From: Balneolaceae bacterium
GTDB taxonomy: Bacteria > Bacteroidota > Rhodothermia > Balneolales > Balneolaceae
Direction: 5' to 3'
NCBI GenBank assembly: GCA_020832285.1
Contig: JAFIFB010000061.1
Location: 1 to 64,000 of the forward strand
Length of the DNA stretch: 64,000 nt
In this document: in pieces, positions 17,960-25,556 of the stretch
Numbering within the stretch: the stretch's first letter is position 1
Layout of the letters: each line of letters begins with the position of its first letter
Notes under the pieces: generated by a model
Seen by the model: only the letters and a program-made list of their open reading frames with translations
The model's database searches: none
Told to the model about the DNA's origin: nothing
Translations under genes and position numbers: made by a program

Positions 17960-18056
17960 GGTTGAAGGTTGAAGGTATGACAAAGTTGAAGGTTGAAAGT
18001 TTGTCTCTAACGTTCAACATTCAACAGCGAAGCGCTGCAACGTTTAACCGTATATA
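17960..18056. repeat. GTTGAAG tandem repeat plus dispersed AACATTCAACAGCGAAG element
   Basis: Between dnaJ and rmuC the + strand reads GGTTGAAGGTTGAAGG, later AAGTTGAAGGTTGAAAG (period 7). It is followed at 18008-18056 by CGTTCAACATTCAACAGCG, AAGCGCTGCAACGTTTAACC. A diverged copy of the second part lies at 59338-59390. CAGCG-AAG-CGCTG is a small hairpin. Confidence 0.6.
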
Positions 18057-18080
18057 CCGGTTTTGAGCTAAAATCAGCGT

Positions 18081-19253
18081 TTAGCTGAAAACATCTTTAA
18101 TTTTTGAGAAGAAACTCTTTTCACGTTTCCTGGCACTTGCAGGATCAAAGTGTTCCTCACCGCGAAGTGCTTCAATATGTTTTCTCTCTTCTGTTGTCAG
18201 ATCTTTCGGGATATACACATTCATTTTTATAAACTGATCGCCCACTCCGCTGTTGTTAAGCCCCCTGATACCACGCTCTTTCATTCTGAGCAGTTTGCCG
18301 GGCTGGGTTCCCGGTTCAATTTTTACTTTGGCTTTCCCTTTAAGTGTAGGCACCTGCACTTCGGTTCCCAAAACCGCATCGGGGATACTCACCAATAAAT
18401 CGTAATAGATATCATTGCCATCCCTTTCAAAATGTTCATGTTCTTTCTCTTCAATGAGCACTATAAGATCACCGGGTTCTCCGCCACGAATACCCGCATT
18501 ACCCTGCCTGCGCAATGTGATATAATTGCCATTTGCCACACCGGAAGGAATATTCACCTTGATCTTATCTTCGCTTCTGTAACGGCCTTCACCGCCGCAT
18601 TTTGAACATTTATTGCGAATGATTCGCCCCTCGCCACCACAATTGTGACATGGCTGAACATTTACGAACTGTCCGAACATGGTTCGTGATACCTGGCGAA
18701 CCTCACCCATCCCATTACAGGTGGCACAGGTTTCATAATCAGAGTCGGTTTCAGCACCGGAACCATTACAGGAGTCACACTTCACATGTTTTTTTACTTT
18801 CAGGGTTTTTTCTACTCCTTCGGCAATTTCTTCAAGGGTAAGTGCAACCCGAAGCTTCATATCAGAGCCGGGCCGGCCAGTTCCCCGTCGTCTTCGGCTG
18901 CGGCTTTGCGATCGGCCTCCGAATGCATCTCCTCCAAAAATGTCACTGCCGAAAATATCGCTGAAGTGGCTGAAAATATCCTCGAAATTGGCATTGCCAA
19001 AGTCTGAGCTGCCGCCAAAACCACCTCCGTTCACGCCAGAATGGCCAAACTGATCGTAGCGCTGTCGTTTTTGAGGATCGCGCAGCACATCGTATGCTTC
19101 GGATGCTTCTTTAAACTTTTTTTCGGCATCGTCATCCCCTTTATTCCGGTCGGGATGATACTTCATGGCCAATTTTCTGTATGCTTTCTTTAATTCTGCT
19201 TCTGAGGCGTTTTTATCAACACCCAATACGTCGTAGTAGTCTCGTTTAGACAT
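18081..19253 (-). CDS. dnaJ: Chaperone protein DnaJ
   Basis: Co-chaperone that stimulates DnaK ATPase and delivers substrates. The J domain (1-70) has the HPD triplet in [12 protein letters not shown] Gly/Phe/Ser-rich linker runs from about 72 to 130. The zinc region carries four CxxCxGxG units: [24 protein letters not shown] and CSKCGGEG. The C-terminal peptide-binding domains follow. At 390 aa it is of normal length. It starts 8 bp after grpE, forming a grpE-dnaJ operon; dnaK is not in the window. No CIRCE element was seen upstream. Confidence 0.97.
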   Translation of the reverse strand: MSKRDYYDVLGVDKNASEAELKKAYRKLAMKYHPDRNKGDDDAEKKFKEASEAYDVLRDPQKRQRYDQFGHSGVNGGGFGGSSDFGNANFEDIFSHFSDIFGSDIFGGDAFGGRSQSRSRRRRGTGRPGSDMKLRVALTLEEIAEGVEKTLKVKKHVKCDSCNGSGAETDSDYETCATCNGMGEVRQVSRTMFGQFVNVQPCHNCGGEGRIIRNKCSKCGGEGRYRSEDKIKVNIPSGVANGNYITLRRQGNAGIRGGEPGDLIVLIEEKEHEHFERDGNDIYYDLLVSIPDAVLGTEVQVPTLKGKAKVKIEPGTQPGKLLRMKERGIRGLNNSGVGDQFIKMNVYIPKDLTTEERKHIEALRGEEHFDPASARKREKSFFSKIKDVFS

Positions 19254-19261
19254 AAAACTGA

Positions 19262-19864
19262 TTATTCACTTACAATTACTTTCGCGTGGCGCAAGGTTTT
19301 GTCTCCCATCATGTAGCCATTTTCCACAACCTGAAGAACTATTCCGCTTTCAATATTATCATCATCGGCTTTTTGGCTTAAAAGTGCATCATGAAGATTT
19401 ACATCAAACGGAACACCGGCCTGATCAATGCGCGTAACGCCATACTTTTTCAGAACATCGTCAAATTTATTTGCCACCATTTTGATACCATTCAGATAAA
19501 CTGCACCGGCTTCATCATTTTTCATGGCATCCAGCGTACGCAACAGATCGTCACTCACAGGCAGAAATTCCTGTACGGCTGCCTCTTTTGCTGATTGAAA
19601 AATCTGTTCACGTTCTCTCTGTAAACGTTTGCGCATATTATCCATCTCCGCTGATTTACGAAGCTGGGTATCTCTTACGTGCTTCAGTTCCTCTTCAAGT
19701 TCCTGAATTTTTACTTGCTGATCTTCAATGAGTTGATCTAATTCCTGTTCTGTTTCGATACGTTCTTTTTCTCCGGTTTCTTGTTCGTTGGTTTCTGTAA
19801 TCTCCTCTTCATGAAGATTGAGGCCTTCACTGGTTTCGCTTCTTTTTTCCTTTTCCTGTTTCAC
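19262..19864 (-). CDS. grpE: Nucleotide exchange factor GrpE
   Basis: Exchange factor for DnaK. The first 60 residues are acidic and Glu/Gln/Thr-rich. A long coiled coil (about 45-95, [35 protein letters not shown]) follows, and then the beta domain with the family signature: [46 protein letters not shown]. Length 200 aa is typical. It is the first gene of grpE-dnaJ; the upstream gap (19865-20190) holds a MITE-like element that could influence its promoter. Confidence 0.95.
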   Translation of the reverse strand: MKQEKEKRSETSEGLNLHEEEITETNEQETGEKERIETEQELDQLIEDQQVKIQELEEELKHVRDTQLRKSAEMDNMRKRLQREREQIFQSAKEAAVQEFLPVSDDLLRTLDAMKNDEAGAVYLNGIKMVANKFDDVLKKYGVTRIDQAGVPFDVNLHDALLSQKADDDNIESGIVLQVVENGYMMGDKTLRHAKVIVSE

Positions 19865-19938
19865 AATTATGCAAATTTGTTACTTTTTATTCTGGTTACT
19901 TCACAATTAGTGTTGTGCCAACTATAAACTATTGTTAT

Positions 19939-20063
19939 GTCAAAGATAAAACGTCGGGTTAAGTCATCTGACGAGTCGTTCAGGATTCAATCCAATATTC
20001 TTAATTGGTTGATACTATTAAAAACTCTTCAGATGACTTAGGCTTCGTTTTACCATTGACACG
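19939..20063. mobile_element. MITE-like element with imperfect terminal inverted repeats
   Basis: The arm GTCAAAGATAAAACG...TTAAGTCATCTGA (19939-19971) is repeated inverted at 20029-20060, with TTGACACG at the outer right end. The arms are about 32 bp, about 25 positions match, and 57 bp separate them. There is no coding capacity. The terminal sequence matches the ends of the elements at 21633-22078 and 35111-35208. It lies in the gap between grpE and the VOC gene, which otherwise shows nothing. Confidence 0.6.
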
Positions 20064-20190
20064 AAATAAGTTCTAATGAAACATTATCGATTTTATTATT
20101 TAGCTCAACACGATTTTTTAACAATTCAAGCAAATAACATGCCATAAACTCTGCCCCTAACTGAATGTGACAATCTTTCGCCGTTCCTCT

Positions 20191-20571
20191 TTACTGCTCG
20201 TGAAAAAATTCTATGAGATTTCCGTCAGGGTCAGATGCAAATACAAAGCGGCCTTTTTTCCGGTTCGCAGGTCCGCTCAAAATTGTTACTTCCTGATTCC
20301 TGAGGTACGATGCCATTTCATCGACCTGTTCAGCAGAGTCGAGATAAAAACCGATATGGTCTACCCGAAAATCTCGCGAATTTGGATCGTAACTTGTTTC
20401 TGCTTCAACGATCACAAGTGTATCTTCTTTTCCTATTTTATAAACGGCCATACTCTGGCCCATTTTCCGAACGAGTTCAAAGCCAAGTACCTTTCCATAA
20501 AACTCCTCCGAACGGTCAATCCTGTTGACCCGGATAGTGATATGGTTAATTCCTGAAGGTTTAAAGTTCAT
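20191..20571 (-). CDS. VOC (glyoxalase/bleomycin resistance/dioxygenase) family protein
   Basis: A 126-residue single-domain protein with two beta-alpha-beta-beta-beta modules: INHITIRVNRIDRSEEFYGKVLGFELV and VDHIGFYLDSAEQVDEMASYL. The metal-site positions look filled (first His in NHITI, His in VDHIG, Glu in GNLIEFFHE). This is similar to VOC dioxygenase-like and fosfomycin-resistance-like small proteins, but nothing fixes the substrate. It is not glyoxalase I by length. It stands alone, with 354 bp of noncoding DNA upstream. Confidence 0.85.
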   Translation of the reverse strand: MNFKPSGINHITIRVNRIDRSEEFYGKVLGFELVRKMGQSMAVYKIGKEDTLVIVEAETSYDPNSRDFRVDHIGFYLDSAEQVDEMASYLRNQEVTILSGPANRKKGRFVFASDPDGNLIEFFHEQ

Positions 20572-20925
20572 GTATTAAAATTCTGATTTGTTTGAGGTAT
20601 ATTTTCTATCAAAAACTGATTCCGCCTGTGTTCATTCTGTCAACAAACTTATAAGATAAAGATATCCTTGATAGAAAGAAAAAGAGCGGTTTGAATTAAA
20701 AACAGATAATACTCAATCAAAGATTTAAAAATAAAATACCTCTTAAAGCCAATAAAATAGTTCCCGTTTTTATTTAAGTGTTGGCATTAGACTTTATATT
20801 TCGTTTTGTTCTCTGCGTAAGTGCTGATATACAGACAAGAAGTCCGGATTAGCAAAACAGAATGGATTATTACTTAGAAACTGTAATTTTTGCAATTATA
20901 CCTGAAATCAAAAAAGACTAAACTC
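20572..20925. other. Intergenic region without recognisable features
   Basis: This A/T-rich gap separates the divergent VOC and rsmI genes and must hold both promoters. I see no hairpin, repeat copy or RNA gene in it. Confidence 0.5.
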
Positions 20926-21612
20926 TTGGCAACCCTTTACATTGTAGCAACCCCTATCGGCAACCTGAGTGACTTTTCATCTCGTGCCATTGAAATTCTG
21001 AACTCAGTGGACCAGATCGCCTGCGAAGATACCCGCACCTCACTTGTACTGCTCCGTCACTATGGGATTGAGAAACCTTTATTTTCATTTCATCAGCACA
21101 ATGAGCATCAAAAGGTTGATCATCTTATCCATCTGCTTGAGAGCGGCCAGTCGATTGCCATCATCAGCGATGCGGGAATGCCCGGAATATCCGATCCCGG
21201 TTTTTTAGCTGTCCGTGCAGCACATCAGCACGGACATCGTGTGATACCAGTTCCCGGGCCTGATGCACTTACGACCGCACTCGCTGCAAGCGGACTTCCA
21301 TGTGACCGTTTCACTTTCGAAGGGTTTCTGCCTCCTAAAAAAGGGCGTCAAACCCGTGTTAAAAACATTTCAGATTCAGAAATTACCTCAGTAGTTTACG
21401 AAAGTCCTCACAAAATCATCAAACTTCTGGAACAGTTAAACCAGTTTTGCGGGAATGATCGATGGGTGTGCATCGCCAGGGAATTAACCAAAAAGTTTGA
21501 AGAGATAGACCGCGGTCTTCTTGGCGACATCCTGCCGGCATGGAAATCCCGGAAAACCATCAAAGGTGAAATTGTAGTGGTCGTTGCCGGTAAAGAGTAT
21601 AGTGAAGATTGA
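20926..21612 (+). CDS. rsmI: 16S rRNA (cytidine(1402)-2'-O)-methyltransferase RsmI
   Basis: SAM-dependent enzyme that 2'-O-methylates C1402 in the 16S rRNA decoding centre. The tetrapyrrole-methylase fold is clear: LYIVATPIGNLSDFSSRAIEIL at the start, CEDTRTSLVLL, ISDAGMPGISDPG, and VPGPDALTTALAASGLPCDRF. The region VVYESPHKIIKLLEQL is also typical. The family starts with M-(x)-LYIVATPIGNL, so the TTG at 20926 is chosen. A TTG at 20890 would add 12 residues, and no ATG fits. Non-ATG start makes the exact position uncertain. Monocistronic. Confidence 0.92.
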   Translation: MATLYIVATPIGNLSDFSSRAIEILNSVDQIACEDTRTSLVLLRHYGIEKPLFSFHQHNEHQKVDHLIHLLESGQSIAIISDAGMPGISDPGFLAVRAAHQHGHRVIPVPGPDALTTALAASGLPCDRFTFEGFLPPKKGRQTRVKNISDSEITSVVYESPHKIIKLLEQLNQFCGNDRWVCIARELTKKFEEIDRGLLGDILPAWKSRKTIKGEIVVVVAGKEYSED

Positions 21613-21632
21613 TATCTCCGTAATACAATTAT

Positions 21633-22078
21633 CGTGTCATAGATAAATCATCGGGATTCGTTTAACGGGAATCGATGCCCTCAGAGCTTACGAAACTTCA
21701 GGCTTCTAGTGACAGATTTGGTTTTTGTCGTTGAGAGTTGGCCCTATCCACTCGGACCCATCCCCCGCCCCCTTTCCTTCGGTAGCTGGACAGGCTCCTA
21801 TGCCGCAAAAACACGGCACATAGAAGGGGTGACTTTTTGAAATGTTTATTGAATCGTTTTCCAATAAGAAGTCTCTCCTTGTCGAACAGGTGTATTTCCA
21901 GCGCGATAGGGAGGGATTTCCCCAACGGGATGCCTTTGGCAAGGGTGGGTCCGAACCGATCGGAATTATAACTCCTAATAGTAAGTGTGTTCTTTCACTT
22001 CTGAAATAGTGTTGCCAGCTGTACTACGTTAAAACTTCGAAGAGCAGGCATTTTGGGCAAAATTAGGGGCTTGACACG
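21633..22078. mobile_element. MITE-like element, long copy (copy 2)
   Basis: CGTGTCA at 21633-21639 and TGACACG at 22072-22078 bound a 446-bp noncoding element. Inside the left end is ATAAATCATCGGG, then CTTACGAAACTTCAGG, then a block shared with 13.9-14.1 kb (CTATCCACTCGGACCCATCC, a CCG/CGG hairpin, GATAGGGAGGGA). The right end is GGGCAAAATTAGGGGCTTGACACG. Both ends recur in 35111-35208. It fills the whole gap between the convergent rsmI and nfo genes. Confidence 0.6.
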
Positions 22079-22087
22079 AGATTGCAT

Positions 22088-22936
22088 TCAATCTCTCTTT
22101 TCCAGCTTTTTGAGCTGCTCAATTTCTTCCGGCCATCGTTCGGGGTTTGGTGTTTCAAGAATCAGCGGAATACCATCAAATCGGGGATCAGCCATAATCA
22201 GTTCAAACGGCGTCCATCCGATCAACCCATCTCCAAGGCTTTCATGTCGATCTACTTTAGAACCGAGCTCTTTTTTGGAATCATTCAGGTGCATCGCCAG
22301 TAAATTTTCAAATCCAACAATCTTTCCGAACTCATCAAAAGTTTCTTGAAATCCTTTTTCAGTGGAAAGATCATACCCCGCCGCAAATGCGTGGGCCGTA
22401 TCGATGCAGACACCTACCCTCTCTTTCTGCTCTACCTGGTCCATAATTTCAGCAAGATGTTCAAACCGGTAACCCATGTTGGTTCCTTGTCCTGCAGTAT
22501 TTTCAATGGCCGCTTTTACAAATTCGGTTTGATCCAGCGACCAGTTAATCGATTCAGCGATAATTCTCAGGCACTCTTTTTCGCTTATTTTTTTCAGATG
22601 GCTTCCGGGATGAAAGTTGAGCATCTTAATGCCAAGCTGCTCACATCGCTGTAACTCATCCAAAAATGCATCAAGCGATTTCTGAAGCTTCGCCTTTTCC
22701 GGGTGACCCAGATTAATCAGATAGCTGTCATGCGGAATTACAGCATCCATATTGAATCCAAACTCTTTACAGCGCTTTTTAAATGTAGTAATGTTCTCTT
22801 CTGAAAGCGGTTTGGCCTTCCACTGTCTCTGGTTTTTAGTAAAGAGGGCAAAGCCCGTCGCCCCCATTTCTTTTGCCCGTTGCGGGGCATTCTCCACACC
22901 CCCTGCTGCGCTCACGTGCGCTCCGATATACTTCAT
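22088..22936 (-). CDS. nfo: Deoxyribonuclease IV (endonuclease IV)
   Basis: AP endonuclease that cleaves 5' to abasic sites in base-excision repair and carries three zinc ions. Family motifs are present in order: [16 protein letters not shown] at the start, [41 protein letters not shown], and [25 protein letters not shown], which supply the zinc His, Glu and Asp ligands. At 282 aa it has normal length. The stop lies 9 bp from the MITE-like element. No operon partner. Confidence 0.96.
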   Translation of the reverse strand: MKYIGAHVSAAGGVENAPQRAKEMGATGFALFTKNQRQWKAKPLSEENITTFKKRCKEFGFNMDAVIPHDSYLINLGHPEKAKLQKSLDAFLDELQRCEQLGIKMLNFHPGSHLKKISEKECLRIIAESINWSLDQTEFVKAAIENTAGQGTNMGYRFEHLAEIMDQVEQKERVGVCIDTAHAFAAGYDLSTEKGFQETFDEFGKIVGFENLLAMHLNDSKKELGSKVDRHESLGDGLIGWTPFELIMADPRFDGIPLILETPNPERWPEEIEQLKKLEKRD

Positions 22937-23027
22937 GAATTAATTTTTATTGTGATTTTAGTTCGCAGGAAAATACAAATGTTTTAATCTACCGGAAACT
23001 TTGCGGATAAATTGATATGGTTTTGTC

Positions 23028-23190
23028 TTCGCAAATATTCTGCGTAAATCTGCGGTTAACCCAGCGTTACTCTGCGAGAAAACCAACAGATTTTATTTAT
23101 TATGTCGTTCGATCTGATTGGCATTAAAATCGCTATGTCGAATATCGAATATCTCATCAATCGTTTAATTATTACGATATCTTGCCTAAC
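23028..23190. repeat. CTGCG repeat copy C joined to a GATATTCGAT repeat copy
   Basis: TTCTGCGTAAATCTGCGG (23037 on) through CTCTGCGAGAAA matches copy A at the window start. Directly after it, 23103-23185 (GTTCGATCTGATTGGCATTA, AAATCGCTATGTCGAATATCG) repeats the element at 12.2-12.3 kb. The two families are thus adjacent here but apart elsewhere. Confidence 0.6.
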
Positions 23191-23244
23191 CCCCCGGGAT
23201 TGCTATGCGGCAAGAATCGCGATGCACTTCCCTGAAACACCGAC

Positions 23245-23277
23245 AAACCTCCAAGGTTTTTGAAACCTTGGAGGTTT
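23245..23277. repeat. Palindrome of the CTCCAAGG type, second copy
   Basis: AAACCTCCAAGGTTT (23245-23259) pairs perfectly with 23263-23277 over a TTG loop. A T-rich run follows on the + side. It lies 20 bp past the stop of the Trm112-like gene on the minus strand and may end that transcript, but as a near copy of 4694-4726 with changed stem bases it is also a dispersed element. Confidence 0.65.
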
Positions 23278-23296
23278 TCTTTCAGATGTGTTCACA

Positions 23297-23572
23297 TCAA
23301 TCTTTCTCTGATTTCTCAATAAGCATTGTCTCCTCATTTTTCACTTCCAGCTGAAAACCCCATCTCTTCAAAATGGGTTCTTCGAGAGCTTTTTCGCGGT
23401 ATTCGTCAGGTGTCATAATGGGGATACCGTAAATAACAGGATAATATCTGCCGCATTCGGGACAGGTCATCAGTGCTTCGATGATTTCTTCATTTTCCTG
23501 TTTAAAAATTTTAATCGTCAGGTCGTTTTTGTCCATAGGGCAACAAAGTTTGGACACAAGAGATGTTTTCAT
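23297..23572 (-). CDS. Trm112-like zinc-binding protein
   Basis: A 91-residue protein with the Trm112/YcaR layout: LCCPMDKNDL near 9-18, a short insertion, then CPECGRYYPVIYGIPIMTPDE near 37-57, giving Cys at 10/11, 37 and 40 as likely zinc ligands. The Y-x-YPV-x-GIP motif is diagnostic. In eukaryotes and archaea Trm112 binds and activates class I SAM methyltransferases; bacterial roles are poorly known. It is the last gene of the TPP-riboswitch cluster, 26 bp after the ThiE-like gene, and a class I methyltransferase is the first gene, which makes a physical partnership plausible. Confidence 0.8.
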   Translation of the reverse strand: MKTSLVSKLCCPMDKNDLTIKIFKQENEEIIEALMTCPECGRYYPVIYGIPIMTPDEYREKALEEPILKRWGFQLEVKNEETMLIEKSEKD

Positions 23573-23598
23573 AATCGATGGTGCAAAAGATACTGATA

Positions 23599-24255
23599 TT
23601 AAATAGTTTCTTGTTTATTTACTCTGTTTTGGAGCACTTCATTATATTTTCGAGCGGCTGTTTCGGGGGAATCTGCGCTCAAAATGCCGGATATGACCGC
23701 CACGCCGTCAAAATGCAGCTCTTTTAGATCATTCAGATTTTCTATAGTGATACCTCCAGATAAAAAGATCGGTTTTTTTGTGATTTCACGAGCTTTACGA
23801 ACTGTTTCAGGCTTGACGATTTCGCAGTTTTGCACCGATTTGGAAGGAAACATCGAACAGAAAGATATGTAGTCCATCCCCTCTTCCTCCGCCCATTGTA
23901 TTATTTCCAGGTTGTTCTCGCAGGTGATACCGGCAATAAACTTTCTATTCAGTTTTTTTTTGATCTTTTGAAAATCCTCCGGTACCTGATCAAAATGAAC
24001 ACCATCCAGATCGGGCTGATGCAGCAGCTCCCACTCTTCATTAATCAAAACAGGTACATTGTAGCCGGAAACGATCTTTGCAATCGCCCTGATCATTTCT
24101 TGTTTTTCGGGCACAAGATATTCCTCCGGCCAATTATTCCAGATTTGAACCATGCATATACCTCCATAGATAGCCTCTTTCAGTTTTTCCAAAAGCTTGG
24201 CTTTTTCCATAGAAGGGTTCAGAACAAGATAAATTCCGGGGTTGATCGTTTTCAT
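23599..24255 (-). CDS. Divergent ThiE/TenI-like (thiamine phosphate synthase family) protein
   Basis: The 218-residue TIM-barrel protein follows the ThiE plan: IYLVLNP at the start, VPVLINEEWELLHQPDLDGVHFDQ where INDRvdlA...ADGVHLGQ is usual, and IFLSGGITIENLNDLKELHFDGVAVISGIL, the phosphate-binding end. The usual GPIFPTxTK loop reads SFCSMFPSKSVQNCEIV, and the INDR motif reads INEE. ThiE joins HMP-pyrophosphate and thiazole phosphate to thiamine phosphate. The altered loops raise doubt whether this protein does exactly that reaction. It sits in a TPP-riboswitch-led cluster, which supports a thiamine-related role. Confidence 0.75.
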   Translation of the reverse strand: MKTINPGIYLVLNPSMEKAKLLEKLKEAIYGGICMVQIWNNWPEEYLVPEKQEMIRAIAKIVSGYNVPVLINEEWELLHQPDLDGVHFDQVPEDFQKIKKKLNRKFIAGITCENNLEIIQWAEEEGMDYISFCSMFPSKSVQNCEIVKPETVRKAREITKKPIFLSGGITIENLNDLKELHFDGVAVISGILSADSPETAARKYNEVLQNRVNKQETI

Positions 24256-24306
24256 CGATTAAATTATTAGCTCAATTTATTCTTTTCATTTTAATAATAC
24301 GCCTCT

Positions 24307-24335
24307 CTGTACAACGGGCAGCTTGCCCGTTACTC
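24307..24335. repeat. REP-like hairpin, left member of an inverted pair
   Basis: CTGTAC, stem AACGGGC, loop AGCTT, stem GCCCGTT, then ACTC. It lies between the AIR-synthase-like and ThiE-like genes. The partner at 24426-24454 is inverted, with the same flanks and core loop but a different, still complementary stem. Confidence 0.65.
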
Positions 24336-24425
24336 AGAAACCAACTAAAACATAAAGCCTTTCCATCAGCCCAATTCTGCCGAAAATAGAACCCTTAGAA
24401 CGTACTGATTCACTTTCAAACTCAC

Positions 24426-24454
24426 GAGTGCCGGACAAGCTGTCCGGCGTACAG
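24426..24454. repeat. REP-like hairpin, right member of an inverted pair
   Basis: Read on the minus strand: CTGTAC, stem GCCGGACA, core GCT, stem TGTCCGGC, then ACTC. It ends 4 bp before the stop of the AIR-synthase-like gene. Together with 24307-24335 it forms a BIME-like pair inside the riboswitch cluster and could modulate expression of the two distal genes. Confidence 0.65.
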
Positions 24455-24458
24455 CGGA

Positions 24459-25523
24459 TTATTTCCAGCCATTTTTCATTGCATTAAAAAAAGCGTCCCA
24501 GTATGGGTCTTTGCCGCTAAAAACAAACGGTTTTTCTATATCGTTTTCGATCAGGGTATATCCATCGGAAGATTCTGTAAATTCACCGACAACTGTTGCC
24601 GGAATCGATTTGCTTTCAAGATGATTGATTAGTTCGACCTCTCTTCCCGGTTTTACGGCTATAATCATTGAACCGGCCCCCACACTAAGGCGAGGATCAA
24701 TATCAAACAGTTTGCAAATTGTACGGGGAACTTCTTTAACCGGAAGCTGATTATTCTCTACTATAAATCCGCAACCGGAGGCTTCGGCCATTTCGCAGAT
24801 AGCGCCCATAACTCCACCTTCGGTTACATCGTGCATCGCTCTCAGCTCGTCATTATTTTTGAGTAATTCCGATGCAGCCAGTGCATCGTCCAGTGAGGAT
24901 GTCCTGTAAAAATTTTCACAACCCTGTTCAAAAACTTCTTTCCCGGCTTTGTTTTTTACGGTTTCGGGAAAGCTCATTGACAAAATGGATGAAGAAACCA
25001 GTGCCGCTTCTTTGGTTACTACAATTTTATCACCCGGTTCAGCCCGGCTGCTGGTAATAATTTCATCCACCGGAGCCGTCAAAAACATCGTGCCTCCTCC
25101 CGGGATGGTGGAATTTTGCCCATGGATTTTCCCGGTGTGCCCTCCGGTAATGGCAACTCCGATCTCCTCACACAGCTTGCTGATCTGCTGCCAGTATTCC
25201 AGGAACGCCTCTTTACCAAGGTCGGGCGGTAGGTTGAGCACAAACTGTGCATATTGTGGTGCAAAACCGGTTGTAGCCATATCATTGGTCAGCAGATGAA
25301 CCGAAAGCCAGGCCGACTCCCTTAATCCAAGAGAAGCAATCAGCGAGAGCGGGTCACTGGATACAGCCAGGCCTTTCCCATCACCCAGGTCAATCACCGA
25401 CACATCTACTCCAAAAGCGGGGCCTGTGAGGACTTCTTCTCTCAAAAATCCGCGGTGGGGAAATATGATCTCGTCAAATATTTCATTGTCAATTTTACCG
25501 GATCGATTTTTAAAATCAGTCAT
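24459..25523 (-). CDS. AIR synthase-related protein (HypE/ThiL/PurM superfamily)
   Basis: A 354-residue ATP-binding protein of the PurM-type superfamily. The N-terminal half has GVDVSVIDLGDGKGLAVSSDPLS near 40-60 and NDMATTGFAPQ near 80. The C-terminal half has AMHDVTEGGVMGAICEMAEASG, very like the HypE motif HDPTRGG. Members are HypE (hydrogenase CN ligand), ThiL (thiamine phosphate kinase), PurM and SelD. Ordinary ThiL motifs such as GDDAA are absent; by similarity it is nearest HypE, yet no hyp or hydrogenase gene is near. In a TPP-riboswitch cluster a ThiL-like kinase role is the attractive inference. Follows the methyltransferase by 33 bp. Confidence 0.75.
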   Translation of the reverse strand: MTDFKNRSGKIDNEIFDEIIFPHRGFLREEVLTGPAFGVDVSVIDLGDGKGLAVSSDPLSLIASLGLRESAWLSVHLLTNDMATTGFAPQYAQFVLNLPPDLGKEAFLEYWQQISKLCEEIGVAITGGHTGKIHGQNSTIPGGGTMFLTAPVDEIITSSRAEPGDKIVVTKEAALVSSSILSMSFPETVKNKAGKEVFEQGCENFYRTSSLDDALAASELLKNNDELRAMHDVTEGGVMGAICEMAEASGCGFIVENNQLPVKEVPRTICKLFDIDPRLSVGAGSMIIAVKPGREVELINHLESKSIPATVVGEFTESSDGYTLIENDIEKPFVFSGKDPYWDAFFNAMKNGWK

Positions 25524-25556
25524 TGTTTTACATAATTTCTTTAGATTCAGGCCAGA

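Noticed and set aside
17960-18002. Possible CRISPR-like array (regular short repeats)
   Set aside because: The 7-base period with no spacers is a simple tandem repeat, not an array; no cas genes.
19865-19938. CIRCE/HrcA operator upstream of grpE
   Set aside because: No TTAGCACTC-N9-GAGTGCTAA-type inverted repeat was found there.
21698-21942. Two overlapping frames in the gap after rsmI
   Set aside because: They are translations of the dispersed element at 21633-22078; no homologous frame in its other copies.
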